From: an uncultured Alphaproteobacteria bacterium
GTDB lineage: Bacteria; Pseudomonadota; Alphaproteobacteria; Rs-D84
DNA: 14,548 bases
Direction: 5' to 3'
Assembly (NCBI GenBank): GCA_944390185.1
Contig: CALXPA010000017.1
Span: forward strand, 1 to 14,548
A program made the position numbers and the translations under genes. The number at the start of each line of letters is the position of its first letter. Positions within the stretch are counted from its first letter, which is position 1. Under the pieces are notes generated by a model, which made no database searches, was not told the origin of the DNA, and saw nothing but the letters and a program-made list of their open reading frames with translations. Positions 1-6,988 of the stretch are shown in pieces.

Positions 1-60
1 TACCAATTACTGATTTCATCTGTCTTGTTTTCCCTGGCAAATATCGAAGAAAACAAATAA
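1..60 (+). CDS. Possible C-terminal tail of a plus-strand gene (partial)
   Basis: Frame 1 is open from the window edge to a TAA at 58-60 and reads YQLLISSVLFSLANIEENK. A hairpin with a T-run follows 19 bases later, which suits the end of a gene converging on the minus-strand gene at 117-491. Nineteen codons are too few to recognise a family, and an open frame of this length can arise by chance. Frame 3 is also open here. Confidence 0.3.
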   Translation, partial: YQLLISSVLFSLANIEENK

Positions 61-70
61 AAAATAAAAT

Positions 71-105
71 AAAAAAACAGGCGGCAATTTTGCCGCCCTT
101 TTTAT
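71..105. terminator. Probable bidirectional rho-independent terminator
   Basis: The hairpin at 80-97 has a perfect 8-bp stem (GGCGGCAA/TTGCCGCC) and a 2-base loop. An A-rich tract lies on the left and CTTTTTA on the right. Read on the minus strand, the stem is followed by TGTTTTTTT, which suits the end of the gene at 117-491. Read on the plus strand it could end the gene tail at 1-60. Confidence 0.8.
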
Positions 106-116
106 CCGTTATCCAA

Positions 117-491
117 TTACCAATTCGTGATTAAATTTTGACAACCTATTAATTCCAATCCATTATTTGTAAACAAGAATACCTGTAACACAATACCAAT
201 GCCGAACAATAATACAAATCCGACCAGCATACCTGTACCCTTAGTTTTCAAGTCATCTAATTTCACTTCACCTTTGGAAATATATCCCCACGCCCATCCG
301 GCAATAATAAACGCCGCACCGACAAACGCCAACGTACGTAATATTTTAAATACGCCGTACATCTGCGAAATTAAATTACACAGACCGTTGTTACTCACGC
401 CACCTGCCGCGGCCGCCGCCAACGCCGGCATCGACGCACCCGCCGCAATGACCAAACCTGCGAAACCCAGTTTTTTTAACAATCCTTGCAT
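117..491 (-). CDS. Small VirB2/TrbC-like membrane protein (pilin-like)
   Basis: This encodes 124 aa. A signal peptide (about residues 1-28, ending in an Ala-rich stretch) is followed by a short periplasmic segment with C38. Two membrane segments come next (about 47-70 and 85-107), joined by a charged Lys/Asp loop, then a short tail with C117. A signal peptide plus two hydrophobic helices is the layout of VirB2/TrbC conjugative or type IV secretion pilins. The family call rests on this architecture alone, and no other VirB gene is visible nearby. The two Cys could form a disulfide. The ATG at 491 is preferred because AAAGGGG lies 8 bases before it. A further in-frame ATG at 548 falls in the -35 box of the promoter, so it is not used. 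The gene is monocistronic, with its own promoter and terminator. Confidence 0.6.
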   Translation of the reverse strand: MQGLLKKLGFAGLVIAAGASMPALAAAAAGGVSNNGLCNLISQMYGVFKILRTLAFVGAAFIIAGWAWGYISKGEVKLDDLKTKGTGMLVGFVLLFGIGIVLQVFLFTNNGLELIGCQNLITNW

Positions 492-519
492 AGAAAATCC
501 CCTTTGTCCTGTTACGTCA

Positions 520-548
520 ATTCTATCACAAAAAAAACACCCATTCAA
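520..548 (-). promoter_or_regulatory. Sigma70-type promoter of the VirB2-like gene
   Basis: On the minus strand a -35 TTGAAT (548-543) is separated by 17 bases from a -10 TAGAAT (525-520), with a TGA extension directly before the -10. The predicted transcript start is near 513, giving a leader of about 22 bases that contains AAAGGGG. The same hexamers and spacing occur before the pilin-like gene at 8461. Confidence 0.65.
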
Positions 549-562
549 GCATCATTACGCAT

Positions 563-594
563 AAAAAAGTGGCGACGCCAAACAGCATCGCCAC
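563..594 (-). terminator. Rho-independent terminator of the lipoprotein gene
   Basis: Read on the minus strand, the stem GTGGCGATGC pairs with GCGTCGCCAC (10 bp including one G-U) around a TGTTTG loop and is followed by six T. It lies 28 bases after the stop codon of the lipoprotein gene and separates it from the VirB2-like gene. Confidence 0.85.
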
Positions 595-621
595 CTGATT
601 ATATTTAACGCACACCGCGAT

Positions 622-993
622 TTACATTCCTGCAACAATAACATATCTGCGTTGCAAGACCGGTGTTGCATTACCACACGAATTACACGTGTTGCAAGAT
701 TGACATTTCGCCGGCTGGGCCGCAGGGGCCAAAACCTGGCGCTTGTTATTTTCTGGCATACCGAACGTATCGCGCGCATACAAATCTTCACAGCGCGTAT
801 TGCGGTACACGATTCTTTTGCTTTCGTCTATTCCATCAATACGATCTGAAAAATCGCGTCCATATTCACCAGAATAATAGATGCAATCCCGACCATCTTG
901 GGTATATCTGACGCCACCCTTATAGTAATCATAGTACGCACCGCACCCGGCCAATCCGACCAACGCAATTACAGAAACCAGAACTTTTTTCAT
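622..993 (-). CDS. Small Cys-rich lipoprotein, unrecognised family
   Basis: This encodes 123 aa. A type II signal peptide (MKK, hydrophobic run, lipobox LAGC with C17) predicts a lipid-anchored envelope protein. The mature part is Tyr- and Asp-rich around residues 19-65. Besides C17 there are C37 and C68, then an evenly spaced CxxCxxCxxC cluster (C97, C100, C103, C106), followed by a short hydrophobic tail. Such a cluster could bind metal or form disulfides, but nothing in the sequence decides which. The start is supported by AAAGGA 8 bases upstream. A TTGACA at 1079-1074 on the minus strand could be a -35, but I see no good -10 for it. The gene diverges from fba and ends in its own terminator. 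I do not recognise the family and propose no function. Confidence 0.75.
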   Translation of the reverse strand: MKKVLVSVIALVGLAGCGAYYDYYKGGVRYTQDGRDCIYYSGEYGRDFSDRIDGIDESKRIVYRNTRCEDLYARDTFGMPENNKRQVLAPAAQPAKCQSCNTCNSCGNATPVLQRRYVIVAGM

Positions 994-1162
994 TTTGTCA
1001 ATCCTTTGTCAAATTCTGCTCGTTCTCTATCATCTCCCGATTCGTACTTAAATTTTTGCACAAAAATTACAATTGTCAAGTTTTTTAATTAAAAGAAAAA
1101 TGCCGCCCTTCCCTTTACATCAAAGATTCCTATTTTTTGTTCGGGCATATGGTTTATGAATG

Positions 1163-1171
1163 TGCTATAAT
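1163..1171 (+). promoter_or_regulatory. Extended -10 promoter of fba
   Basis: A perfect TATAAT at 1166-1171 is preceded by TGC (an extended -10). No good -35 lies at 16-18 bases, which is common for extended -10 promoters. The predicted start near 1178 leaves a leader of about 25 bases containing AAAGGAAA. Confidence 0.65.
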
Positions 1172-1202
1172 TTTCACGACAATAATCAAAGGAAATACAA
1201 CA

Positions 1203-2147
1203 ATGGACTATAAAGATTTTGGTTTGGTGAACACACATGCGATATTTGCGGATGCGCTGGCCAATCATTATGCGGTGCCGGCATTCAATTTTTACAACAT
1301 GGAAACGTTGTCTGCGATTGTCCACGCGGCACGTGACGCACACAGCCCGGCAATATTGGCGGTGTCTGAATCTGCACTGGCATATATGGGGGGTGATTTA
1401 TTAATGGGCATGATTTGGGGACTGCATTTGTCGCCCCAGGATCGGATTGCGTTACACCTGGACCATGGTTCGTCTTTTGACGCATGCGTCGATGCCATTA
1501 AACTGGGATTTTCCAGCGTAATGATTGACGGGTCAAAATTGGCATTTGATGCAAATGTTGATTTAACACGCACAGTTGTTGAATACGCACATCGATACGA
1601 TGTCACAGTTGAATCGGAACTGGGTACACTGTCCGGAATCGAAGATGAAAACACACACAGCACACAATCCAGTTACACAAACCCTGACGACGTCGTAAAT
1701 TTTGTGAACGCCACAAACACAGATTCACTGGCCATCGCCATCGGAACCAGTCATGGCGCGTACAAACGCAAATCAGACGACGAAGAACTGCGATTTGACA
1801 TCTTGCAAAAAATTGCCGAACAACTGCCGGACTTTCCGCTGGTTCTGCACGGCGCATCCAGTATTCCTGAAAAATATGTGCACACAATAAACACGTTTGG
1901 CGGCAACATCACCAACGCCCGCGGAATTGCGACCGACCAATTGCGTCGCGCCGTTGCCATGAACATATGCAAAATCAATATAGACAGCGATTCCCGCCTG
2001 GCATTTACTGCGGGCGTGCGTAAAGCATTGGCACAAAACCCATCTGGATTTAACCCGCGCGAATACCTGGGGGCGGCATACCAGAACGTTTATGACAATT
2101 GCATGGATGAAATTCAAAACATAATGGGCTCTTCAAATAAAAAATAA
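1203..2147 (+). CDS. fba: Fructose-bisphosphate aldolase, class II
   Basis: This encodes 314 aa, a zinc-dependent aldolase that interconverts fructose 1,6-bisphosphate with dihydroxyacetone phosphate and glyceraldehyde 3-phosphate in the cytoplasm (glycolysis/gluconeogenesis). The core HLDHG at 85-89 supplies the catalytic Asp87 and the metal ligand His88. VESELG (137-141) holds a conserved Glu. IGTSHG carries His184 and VLHGASS carries His216, the other expected zinc ligands. KINIDSD (257-263) is the phosphate-binding segment. GTSHGAYK, HGASS and NIDSD resemble the aldolases of fermentative anaerobes more than the roughly 350-residue Calvin-cycle type. A tagatose-bisphosphate aldolase is the main alternative, but those are usually shorter. 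The start at 1203 follows AAAGGAAA by 7 bases; a longer reading from 1137 would run through the promoter. The gene stands alone and converges on efp. Confidence 0.93.
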   Translation: MDYKDFGLVNTHAIFADALANHYAVPAFNFYNMETLSAIVHAARDAHSPAILAVSESALAYMGGDLLMGMIWGLHLSPQDRIALHLDHGSSFDACVDAIKLGFSSVMIDGSKLAFDANVDLTRTVVEYAHRYDVTVESELGTLSGIEDENTHSTQSSYTNPDDVVNFVNATNTDSLAIAIGTSHGAYKRKSDDEELRFDILQKIAEQLPDFPLVLHGASSIPEKYVHTINTFGGNITNARGIATDQLRRAVAMNICKINIDSDSRLAFTAGVRKALAQNPSGFNPREYLGAAYQNVYDNCMDEIQNIMGSSNKK

Positions 2148-2256
2148 ACCAGAGCGGTATAGAATTTTTCGTAGTGTACAAAAATAAATTAGAATGATAC
2201 AGATGCCGACAAAAAATTTGCATAGTTTATAAAATAAATTAGAACGGTATAGGTGC
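2141..2256 (+). repeat. Three degenerate direct repeats after fba
   Basis: Copies begin at 2141, 2181 and 2231, so the spacings are 40 and 50 bases. The shared core is AAAATAAATTAGAACGG followed by TATAG. The copies at 2181 and 2231 agree in 22 of 26 positions; the copies at 2141 and 2231 agree in 19 of the first 22. The first copy contains the fba stop codon (TAA 2145-2147). The third forms the left arm of the palindrome at 2231-2336. No reading frame fits this stretch. Confidence 0.7.
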
Positions 2257-2336
2257 AAAGATTGGCGGGTGTGAAGTGTACAAATGCTACATGAACACCC
2301 GCCAACCTTGGCAGATATGCCGTTATAATTTATTTT
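2231..2336. repeat. 106-bp imperfect palindrome between fba and efp
   Basis: The arms 2231-2272 and 2295-2336 are inverted copies identical in 36 of 42 positions, around a 22-base loop. The innermost 11 bp (TTGGCGGGTGT with its complement) are perfect and GC-rich; the outer 11 bp are AT-rich. The right arm contains the efp stop codon. No T-run follows the GC stem, so it is not a canonical intrinsic terminator. It could still end or stabilise both convergent transcripts, or be a remnant of a small mobile repeat. Confidence 0.8.
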
Positions 2337-2899
2337 GCGCGTTCAACGTATTCCAGGGTTTCAGTATTTACTACGATTTTTTCACCCTGTTCGATAAATA
2401 ACGGAACCTGGACCCGAACGCCGTTATCCAAGATGGCCGGTTTACCACCACTGTTGGAAACGGTTTGTCCCTTTAAGGCAGGTTCGGTTTCTTCGACGGT
2501 GGCAATGACGGTTTTGGGCAACGATACGGATACAGGCTGACCTTCGACAAAATTGACCTTGACCAACATTTCTGGGGCCAAAAATTTCATTTGTTCGCCC
2601 AGCGATTCAACAGAAACCGTAAATTGTTCATACGTCGTCAGGTTCATGAAATACGCATCGGCACCATCAGAATACAAGAACTGACATTCGACATCTTCGA
2701 CCATTAATTTTTCAACCTTGTCTTCTGCACGCCAGCGATTATTATCTTTGTTTCCAGAATCGATATCGCGCAAATCCGCCTGGACAAATGCGCCGCCTTT
2801 GCCGGGTTTTACCTTGGTAATCGACATAACGGAATAGCGCTTGCCATTATGCGAAATAACCCAACCCACGCGCATATCATTTGCAATATAAGATGCCAT
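2330..2899 (-). CDS. efp: Translation elongation factor P
   Basis: This encodes 189 aa, the usual EF-P length. EF-P binds between the ribosomal P and E sites and relieves stalling at consecutive prolines. The N-terminal KOW-like domain carries KPGKGGA with Lys34 at its tip, the residue that EpmA/EpmB beta-lysylate in E. coli. Two OB domains follow, with the family's VSLPKTV and KGQTVSN...KPAILDNG segments. An ATG two codons upstream (2905) is possible, but AAGGGG lies only 1 base from it and 7 bases from the ATG at 2899. The shorter start also puts the modified lysine exactly at position 34. It is likely co-transcribed with ppa, 60 bases upstream, and may have its own promoter as well. A lysine at the tip argues against the Arg-rhamnosylation (EarP) type. 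Confidence 0.96.
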   Translation of the reverse strand: MASYIANDMRVGWVISHNGKRYSVMSITKVKPGKGGAFVQADLRDIDSGNKDNNRWRAEDKVEKLMVEDVECQFLYSDGADAYFMNLTTYEQFTVSVESLGEQMKFLAPEMLVKVNFVEGQPVSVSLPKTVIATVEETEPALKGQTVSNSGGKPAILDNGVRVQVPLFIEQGEKIVVNTETLEYVERAK

Positions 2900-2926
2900 A
2901 TTCATACCCCTTGGTTTTTTTGTATT

Positions 2927-2954
2927 ATTATACGTTTGCCGCCCCCCAGCGCAA
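2927..2954 (-). promoter_or_regulatory. Possible promoter of efp
   Basis: On the minus strand a perfect TATAAT (2932-2927) has TTGCGC (2954-2949) 16 bases upstream. It lies in the 60-base ppa-efp gap and would let efp be expressed independently of ppa. The -35 matches the consensus at only 3 of 6 positions. Confidence 0.45.
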
Positions 2955-2959
2955 GTAAA

Positions 2960-3505
2960 TTATTGTGCCGCACGCTTGTGCGCCCAGTATCTGTCGATAC
3001 TGTCCATGATTAATTTATCTGCTGTGGCCCGATCGGCCCATCCCCGAACCCGCGACCAAGAATTCGGCTGTAAATCCTTGTAATGTTGAAAGAAATATTC
3101 GATTTTGGAACGTAATATTTCCGGCAACTGTTCAATATATTCTGTCTTGGTATAGAAAGGATCGATATTATCGCGCGGGACACAAATAATCTTTTCGTCG
3201 CCACCGGCCTGGTCTTCCATCAACAATGCCCCGATTGGTCGTACCTCAATCAACACGCCGGGGCGCAGTGGCGCATTACACACAACCACACAGTCCAACG
3301 GGTCGCCATCGTCCCCCAGTGTTCCTGGGAAATATCCATAATTGGCCGGGTATGCCATTGGCGTATGCAAAATTCTGTCCACCCGTAACAGCCCGGTTTC
3401 TTTTTGTATTTCATATTTAACATGGCCGTTTTCTGGGACCTCTATAATTGCATTCATCTTTTTTGGCGGCTCTTTACCTGGGGCCAGATTTTCTAGTATT
3501 GTCAT
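2960..3505 (-). CDS. ppa: Inorganic pyrophosphatase, family I
   Basis: This encodes 181 aa. It hydrolyses pyrophosphate to two phosphates in the cytoplasm, pulling biosynthetic reactions forward; the bacterial enzyme is normally a hexamer needing Mg2+. The signature DGDPLD gives Asp66, Asp68 and Asp71. The other active-site residues known from E. coli are all present, shifted by +1: Glu22 region, Lys30, Glu32, Arg44, Tyr52, Tyr56, Asp98, Asp103, Lys105, Tyr142 and Lys143. Length is close to the E. coli enzyme (about 175). The ATG at 3505 has only a weak AAGG about 8 bases upstream, but homology begins within a few residues. It lies upstream of efp on the same strand with no terminator between. 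Confidence 0.97.
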   Translation of the reverse strand: MTILENLAPGKEPPKKMNAIIEVPENGHVKYEIQKETGLLRVDRILHTPMAYPANYGYFPGTLGDDGDPLDCVVVCNAPLRPGVLIEVRPIGALLMEDQAGGDEKIICVPRDNIDPFYTKTEYIEQLPEILRSKIEYFFQHYKDLQPNSWSRVRGWADRATADKLIMDSIDRYWAHKRAAQ

Positions 3506-3531
3506 TATTTAAACCTTATATTTCACGCGCA

Positions 3532-3559
3532 ATATTATCATAAAAAAACGCGTTTGCAA
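3532..3559 (-). promoter_or_regulatory. Probable promoter of ppa(-efp)
   Basis: On the minus strand TTGCAA (3559-3554) and TAATAT (3537-3532) are 16 bases apart, about 26 bases before the ppa start codon. The dnaN terminator lies just upstream, so ppa needs its own promoter here. Confidence 0.45.
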
Positions 3560-3573
3560 TTTAAATTGGACAC

Positions 3574-3604
3574 AAAAAAACACAGGGGCACTAACATGCG
3601 CCCC
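3574..3604 (-). terminator. Rho-independent terminator of dnaN
   Basis: Read on the minus strand, GGGGCGC pairs with GTGCCCC (7 bp with one G-U) around ATGTTA, followed by TGTG and seven T. It lies 27 bases after the dnaN stop codon and closes the minus-strand run that starts at 8461. Confidence 0.85.
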
Positions 3605-3631
3605 CATGAATTTCCCCAGAACGAATAAAAA

Positions 3632-4750
3632 CTACATACGCATCGGCATCAAAACAAACAACGCATCTGTATTTTTATCCGTAGACTTGATAATTGTTGG
3701 CGACAATGGGTCTTGCATTTCCATTTGGAATTTTTCGCCTTCGACCTGGCCGGCGACATCCATCAAGAATTTAACATTAAAGACAACTGTAAACGCACTG
3801 TCACCATTGTATTCGACATCCAGTTCCTGGGTTGCGGTACCGGCATCTGGGCTGGATGCATTCACAACCAGCTTATTCATAGAAAACGTCAACTGGACAG
3901 ATTTGGTTTTATCCACACTGGCCACCGACACCAAATCCACCGCATTCAAGAACTGCTTTCTGTCCAGAATCGCGATTTTGTCGTTACCCTTTGGAATAAC
4001 AACGCGATAGTTCGGATACTGGGCATCGACCAACTTGCTGGTCAATGTCGCCGCCCCCACCGCAAAGCGCGCCTTGGTATCGGACAGTTCAACCGTTACA
4101 TCATCAACAGTCGCATCTTCTAGCAGTTTGGACAATTCACCGATAACACGCCGCGGCAAAATAACCGCCGGCATTTCCGCACTGCCCACAGGGGCCGGCA
4201 TCGCGCACAGTGCCATACGCTGGGCATCAGTGGCAACCGCCGTCAGCATTTTTTCTTTGCCTTCATCAGAAATATGGAAATAAATCCCCCCCAGATGATA
4301 ACGCACATCATCTGTTGGAATGGCAAATTTGGTCTGATTAATCAGATGCGCCAAATCACCTGTGGTCATCTGGAATTTTGTGGTCAAATTACTGCCCGCC
4401 ATCGCAGGAAAATTTTCCGCCGGTAACGTCGGCAGACGGAACACCGCACGTCCACTGGACACCACCAATTGGTCACCCGATTGTTTAAAGCTGATTTCGG
4501 CATCATCCGGCAACTTGCGAACAATGTCATACAGCATCTGGACCGGGACAGTCGTCTTGCCCCCCAGGGTTATATCTGCGGCCACATGCTCTACCAATTC
4601 CAGATCGACATTTGTCGCCGACAACACCAAATCATCTGTCACGTCCAGCTTTACATTCATTAATATCGGCAGCGTTGCACGCTTTTCAACGATTGACTGC
4701 ATATGCCCCAGCGCACGAATTAAAACCTGACGAAATACTGAAAATTCCAT
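3632..4750 (-). CDS. dnaN: DNA polymerase III beta subunit (sliding clamp)
   Basis: This encodes 372 aa, the normal length for the ring-forming clamp that tethers DNA polymerase III and other repair and replication proteins to DNA. Recognisable segments include the N-terminal KRATLPILMNVKL, the middle-domain TKFAIPTDDVRYHLGGIYF region and the C-terminal end LMPMRM, which is characteristic of the clamp and lies by the partner-binding pocket. The three repeated clamp domains would be about residues 1-125, 126-245 and 246-372. The start is well supported by AGGAG 7-8 bases upstream. The gene is not beside dnaA or recF here. Instead it follows the AsmA-family gene by 128 bases with no clear terminator between, so readthrough from the upstream run is possible, plus a weak promoter in the gap. 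It ends in a strong terminator. Confidence 0.97.
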   Translation of the reverse strand: MEFSVFRQVLIRALGHMQSIVEKRATLPILMNVKLDVTDDLVLSATNVDLELVEHVAADITLGGKTTVPVQMLYDIVRKLPDDAEISFKQSGDQLVVSSGRAVFRLPTLPAENFPAMAGSNLTTKFQMTTGDLAHLINQTKFAIPTDDVRYHLGGIYFHISDEGKEKMLTAVATDAQRMALCAMPAPVGSAEMPAVILPRRVIGELSKLLEDATVDDVTVELSDTKARFAVGAATLTSKLVDAQYPNYRVVIPKGNDKIAILDRKQFLNAVDLVSVASVDKTKSVQLTFSMNKLVVNASSPDAGTATQELDVEYNGDSAFTVVFNVKFLMDVAGQVEGEKFQMEMQDPLSPTIIKSTDKNTDALFVLMPMRM

Positions 4751-4797
4751 AATACGCTCCTGTTAAAATATTTTCGTCCCCACATTCTTTTCGATTC

Positions 4798-4827
4798 AGT
4801 CTATCAAAAAATCCCGATTCGGCGCAA
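4798..4827 (-). promoter_or_regulatory. Possible weak promoter of dnaN
   Basis: On the minus strand TAGACT (4803-4798) is preceded by a TGA extension and, 18 bases upstream, by TTGCGC (4827-4822). Both boxes are imperfect. The 128-base gap between the AsmA-family gene and dnaN contains no other convincing signal. Confidence 0.3.
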
Positions 4828-4878
4828 GGACAAATCCGCACAATTGCGAATGACAAACCAATATTTTTGTACATTAAA

Positions 4879-6981
4879 CTATTCTGGAATCACGCCGGCA
4901 TTATTCAGTATCTCTGTCGCCAGTTCTGTCACAGGCCGCCCCAGCCATTCTGGGTCCCCACGTTGTGACGGCGCCCCGCGTTCCATTGCTGTTTCGCACG
5001 GATGATCATCGGCCAACCAATTTTCCAGCAAATCCCCCGCCAACAGCCCGACACCGGCCCCCGCGACCAGTCCAATTCCCCCGGTAAATGGTGCCAACAA
5101 CAATCCGATACCTGTGGCTGATGCGACCTTGCCGGCAACCGCCGCGCCACTGATTCGCACGCTTGGTTCTGCCAAGTTATCCGTAATTTCGATTGAATTA
5201 ACAACATTGCCGGTCAAAGACAACTTTAACCCGCGCACTGGCACAGTTGTCAACGACAACTGTATCGTTTCATCCCCCAGGTTCAAGTTCCCCGCCAAAC
5301 GAACATTTATCGCATTTGTTTCTGCGGCCACCCCATGCTGGGTTTCTATGACACCATCGCGCAGTTTTGTGTTCACCACCACGCACGAGATATTCATCTG
5401 ATTATACTTTTTTTCCGAACTGAACAGGTCCTGGATACTGTGCCGCAACGTGGTCAAAAAGTCTGTTCCATACATATTCGCCACCAATGCCGAGTGCGCA
5501 TACCCATGTGCCGCCGAATAAACACGCACAGGTCCCGTGATTGTCTGCATCCATTCCGTCAGCGTTGTCCCATTTGCCTGGACATACAATTCAAAGTTCA
5601 CCGGCAATTCTGAAATAAAGTCGCGCACATCAATCTGGTCCATCAGTGTTCCAATCATGACATTGCGCCCAACACCGCCCATCTTTACAAAAATGCGTCC
5701 ATCAGAATCTATATCCGCATCCGCCGCGGCGACAACGTCACCACCGGCAAAGTTTACCGACGCATCGATACGCGCATGTGCATTATGCAAATCAACATTT
5801 AAATCAATATCGCGAATATCCATTCCCCGATACACAATCAAGCTGTCTATTACGGCCCGCAATTGCAAATCAAATTTTAAAAATTCAGAACCAAACAACG
5901 GCACATCACGAAAAACATTCAATTCCCTGTTGGGTCGCGTCCACTTTTTATCATACATTTCCGGGAACAATTCAATTAAATTAATTGCCTTGGATTCCAA
6001 GACGGCATTTATCACTGGTCGTGCGCCCGACCAATCAACCGTACCCGAAAATCCGATTTGCGTTCCACGCACAGTAATCGACGAATTCCTGAACGACAGC
6101 TTTTGCCAATCAAACCCACCCGAAATATTCACTGCCAGCGATGGCATCTCGGCCAGGTTCAAATTAAACACATCCCCGACTGCGGTGATATCTGGGACAT
6201 CGCCTTTGATAATAAAATCGATTGGGGCCTTGCTGGTACCTTCCAGTGCGACATTGGCAATCAACGCATCCCCCCCGGTGGCGAACGCGACCTTCATCGG
6301 ATATACCCTGCGTTCGACATTGTATTTAGAAAAAGAAACGATAAAAGGAAATACATTTTTGTCAGATTTTATCCACCCGCTGTATTCACGACTGTCATCG
6401 CGTGGTATATATCGGATTTGAAATCCAGAAATCGCATATTCCGCCCCCAGCAAGTCCAGGGTCAAATTTTTCACCTCTATTGCCCCCAGTCCTGGATCCA
6501 CAAACGGATAATCTGCCCTGGTCCCAGACGCCACATCCGTCGTATCTTTTTCGACGTGGGCCGAATTTATTAATGAACTGACCGAATACTGTCCGTCATC
6601 ATTCTGTTCCAGACAAACACTGGCGTCATAAATTTTAATATCTTGAATTGTTGGTCTGTCCTGGAACAATGAAAACAAGTCCAACGTCACATCAATTTTT
6701 TCTGCGCTGAATGCATTTTTATGCGTGGCCCATTGGGCGTTTGGTATCCGCACCTGGTTTAATTCTATTTGTGGCCGCAGTGACAACCGCCACGACACAG
6801 CACCATCAATTTCCACCGGCAACCCCGTGGCATCACGCAGCACCGCCAAAACATTCCCGCGCAACGTTTCCAGATTTATCTGGGACAGCGCAACAACGAC
6901 CGCCACCCCCAGGCCCATTATGAACAATATAACGACGCGCACAATTGCGATGAATAAACTTCTTTTTTTCTTTTTTACCAT
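4879..6981 (-). CDS. AsmA-family envelope protein
   Basis: This encodes 700 aa. A Lys-rich start and one membrane helix (about residues 9-32) anchor it in the inner membrane, with a large beta-rich periplasmic part. The N-terminal segment following the helix (DATGLPVEIDGAVSW) and the pattern after residue 560 (ETIQLSLTTVPVRGL) are typical of AsmA proteins, relatives of the bridge-like proteins thought to carry lipids between inner and outer membranes. The end is distinctive: a Gly/Ala-rich hydrophobic stretch (about 612-650) resembling a second membrane insertion, then a polar tail with Cys662. The start lies 7 bases after the rluC stop, with AGG overlapping that stop codon, so translation is probably coupled. 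AsmA is the family call; I cannot assign a specific member such as TamB, YhdP or YicH. Confidence 0.88.
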   Translation of the reverse strand: MVKKKKRSLFIAIVRVVILFIMGLGVAVVVALSQINLETLRGNVLAVLRDATGLPVEIDGAVSWRLSLRPQIELNQVRIPNAQWATHKNAFSAEKIDVTLDLFSLFQDRPTIQDIKIYDASVCLEQNDDGQYSVSSLINSAHVEKDTTDVASGTRADYPFVDPGLGAIEVKNLTLDLLGAEYAISGFQIRYIPRDDSREYSGWIKSDKNVFPFIVSFSKYNVERRVYPMKVAFATGGDALIANVALEGTSKAPIDFIIKGDVPDITAVGDVFNLNLAEMPSLAVNISGGFDWQKLSFRNSSITVRGTQIGFSGTVDWSGARPVINAVLESKAINLIELFPEMYDKKWTRPNRELNVFRDVPLFGSEFLKFDLQLRAVIDSLIVYRGMDIRDIDLNVDLHNAHARIDASVNFAGGDVVAAADADIDSDGRIFVKMGGVGRNVMIGTLMDQIDVRDFISELPVNFELYVQANGTTLTEWMQTITGPVRVYSAAHGYAHSALVANMYGTDFLTTLRHSIQDLFSSEKKYNQMNISCVVVNTKLRDGVIETQHGVAAETNAINVRLAGNLNLGDETIQLSLTTVPVRGLKLSLTGNVVNSIEITDNLAEPSVRISGAAVAGKVASATGIGLLLAPFTGGIGLVAGAGVGLLAGDLLENWLADDHPCETAMERGAPSQRGDPEWLGRPVTELATEILNNAGVIPE

Positions 6982-6988
6982 AACATGC

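Noticed and set aside
1137..1202. Longer start for the aldolase
   Set aside because: The extra 22 residues cover the extended -10 box and the AAAGGAAA ribosome site, and match nothing in the family.
2141..2256. Possible CRISPR-like array
   Set aside because: There are only three degenerate copies with unequal spacing (40 and 50 bases). The repeat overlaps a stop codon and no cas gene is near.
5537..6421. Long plus-strand open frame of 294 codons inside the AsmA-family gene
   Set aside because: It is antisense to a clearly coding AsmA frame, has low-complexity Ser/Thr/Ile composition and shows no start signals. It is a shadow of the real gene.
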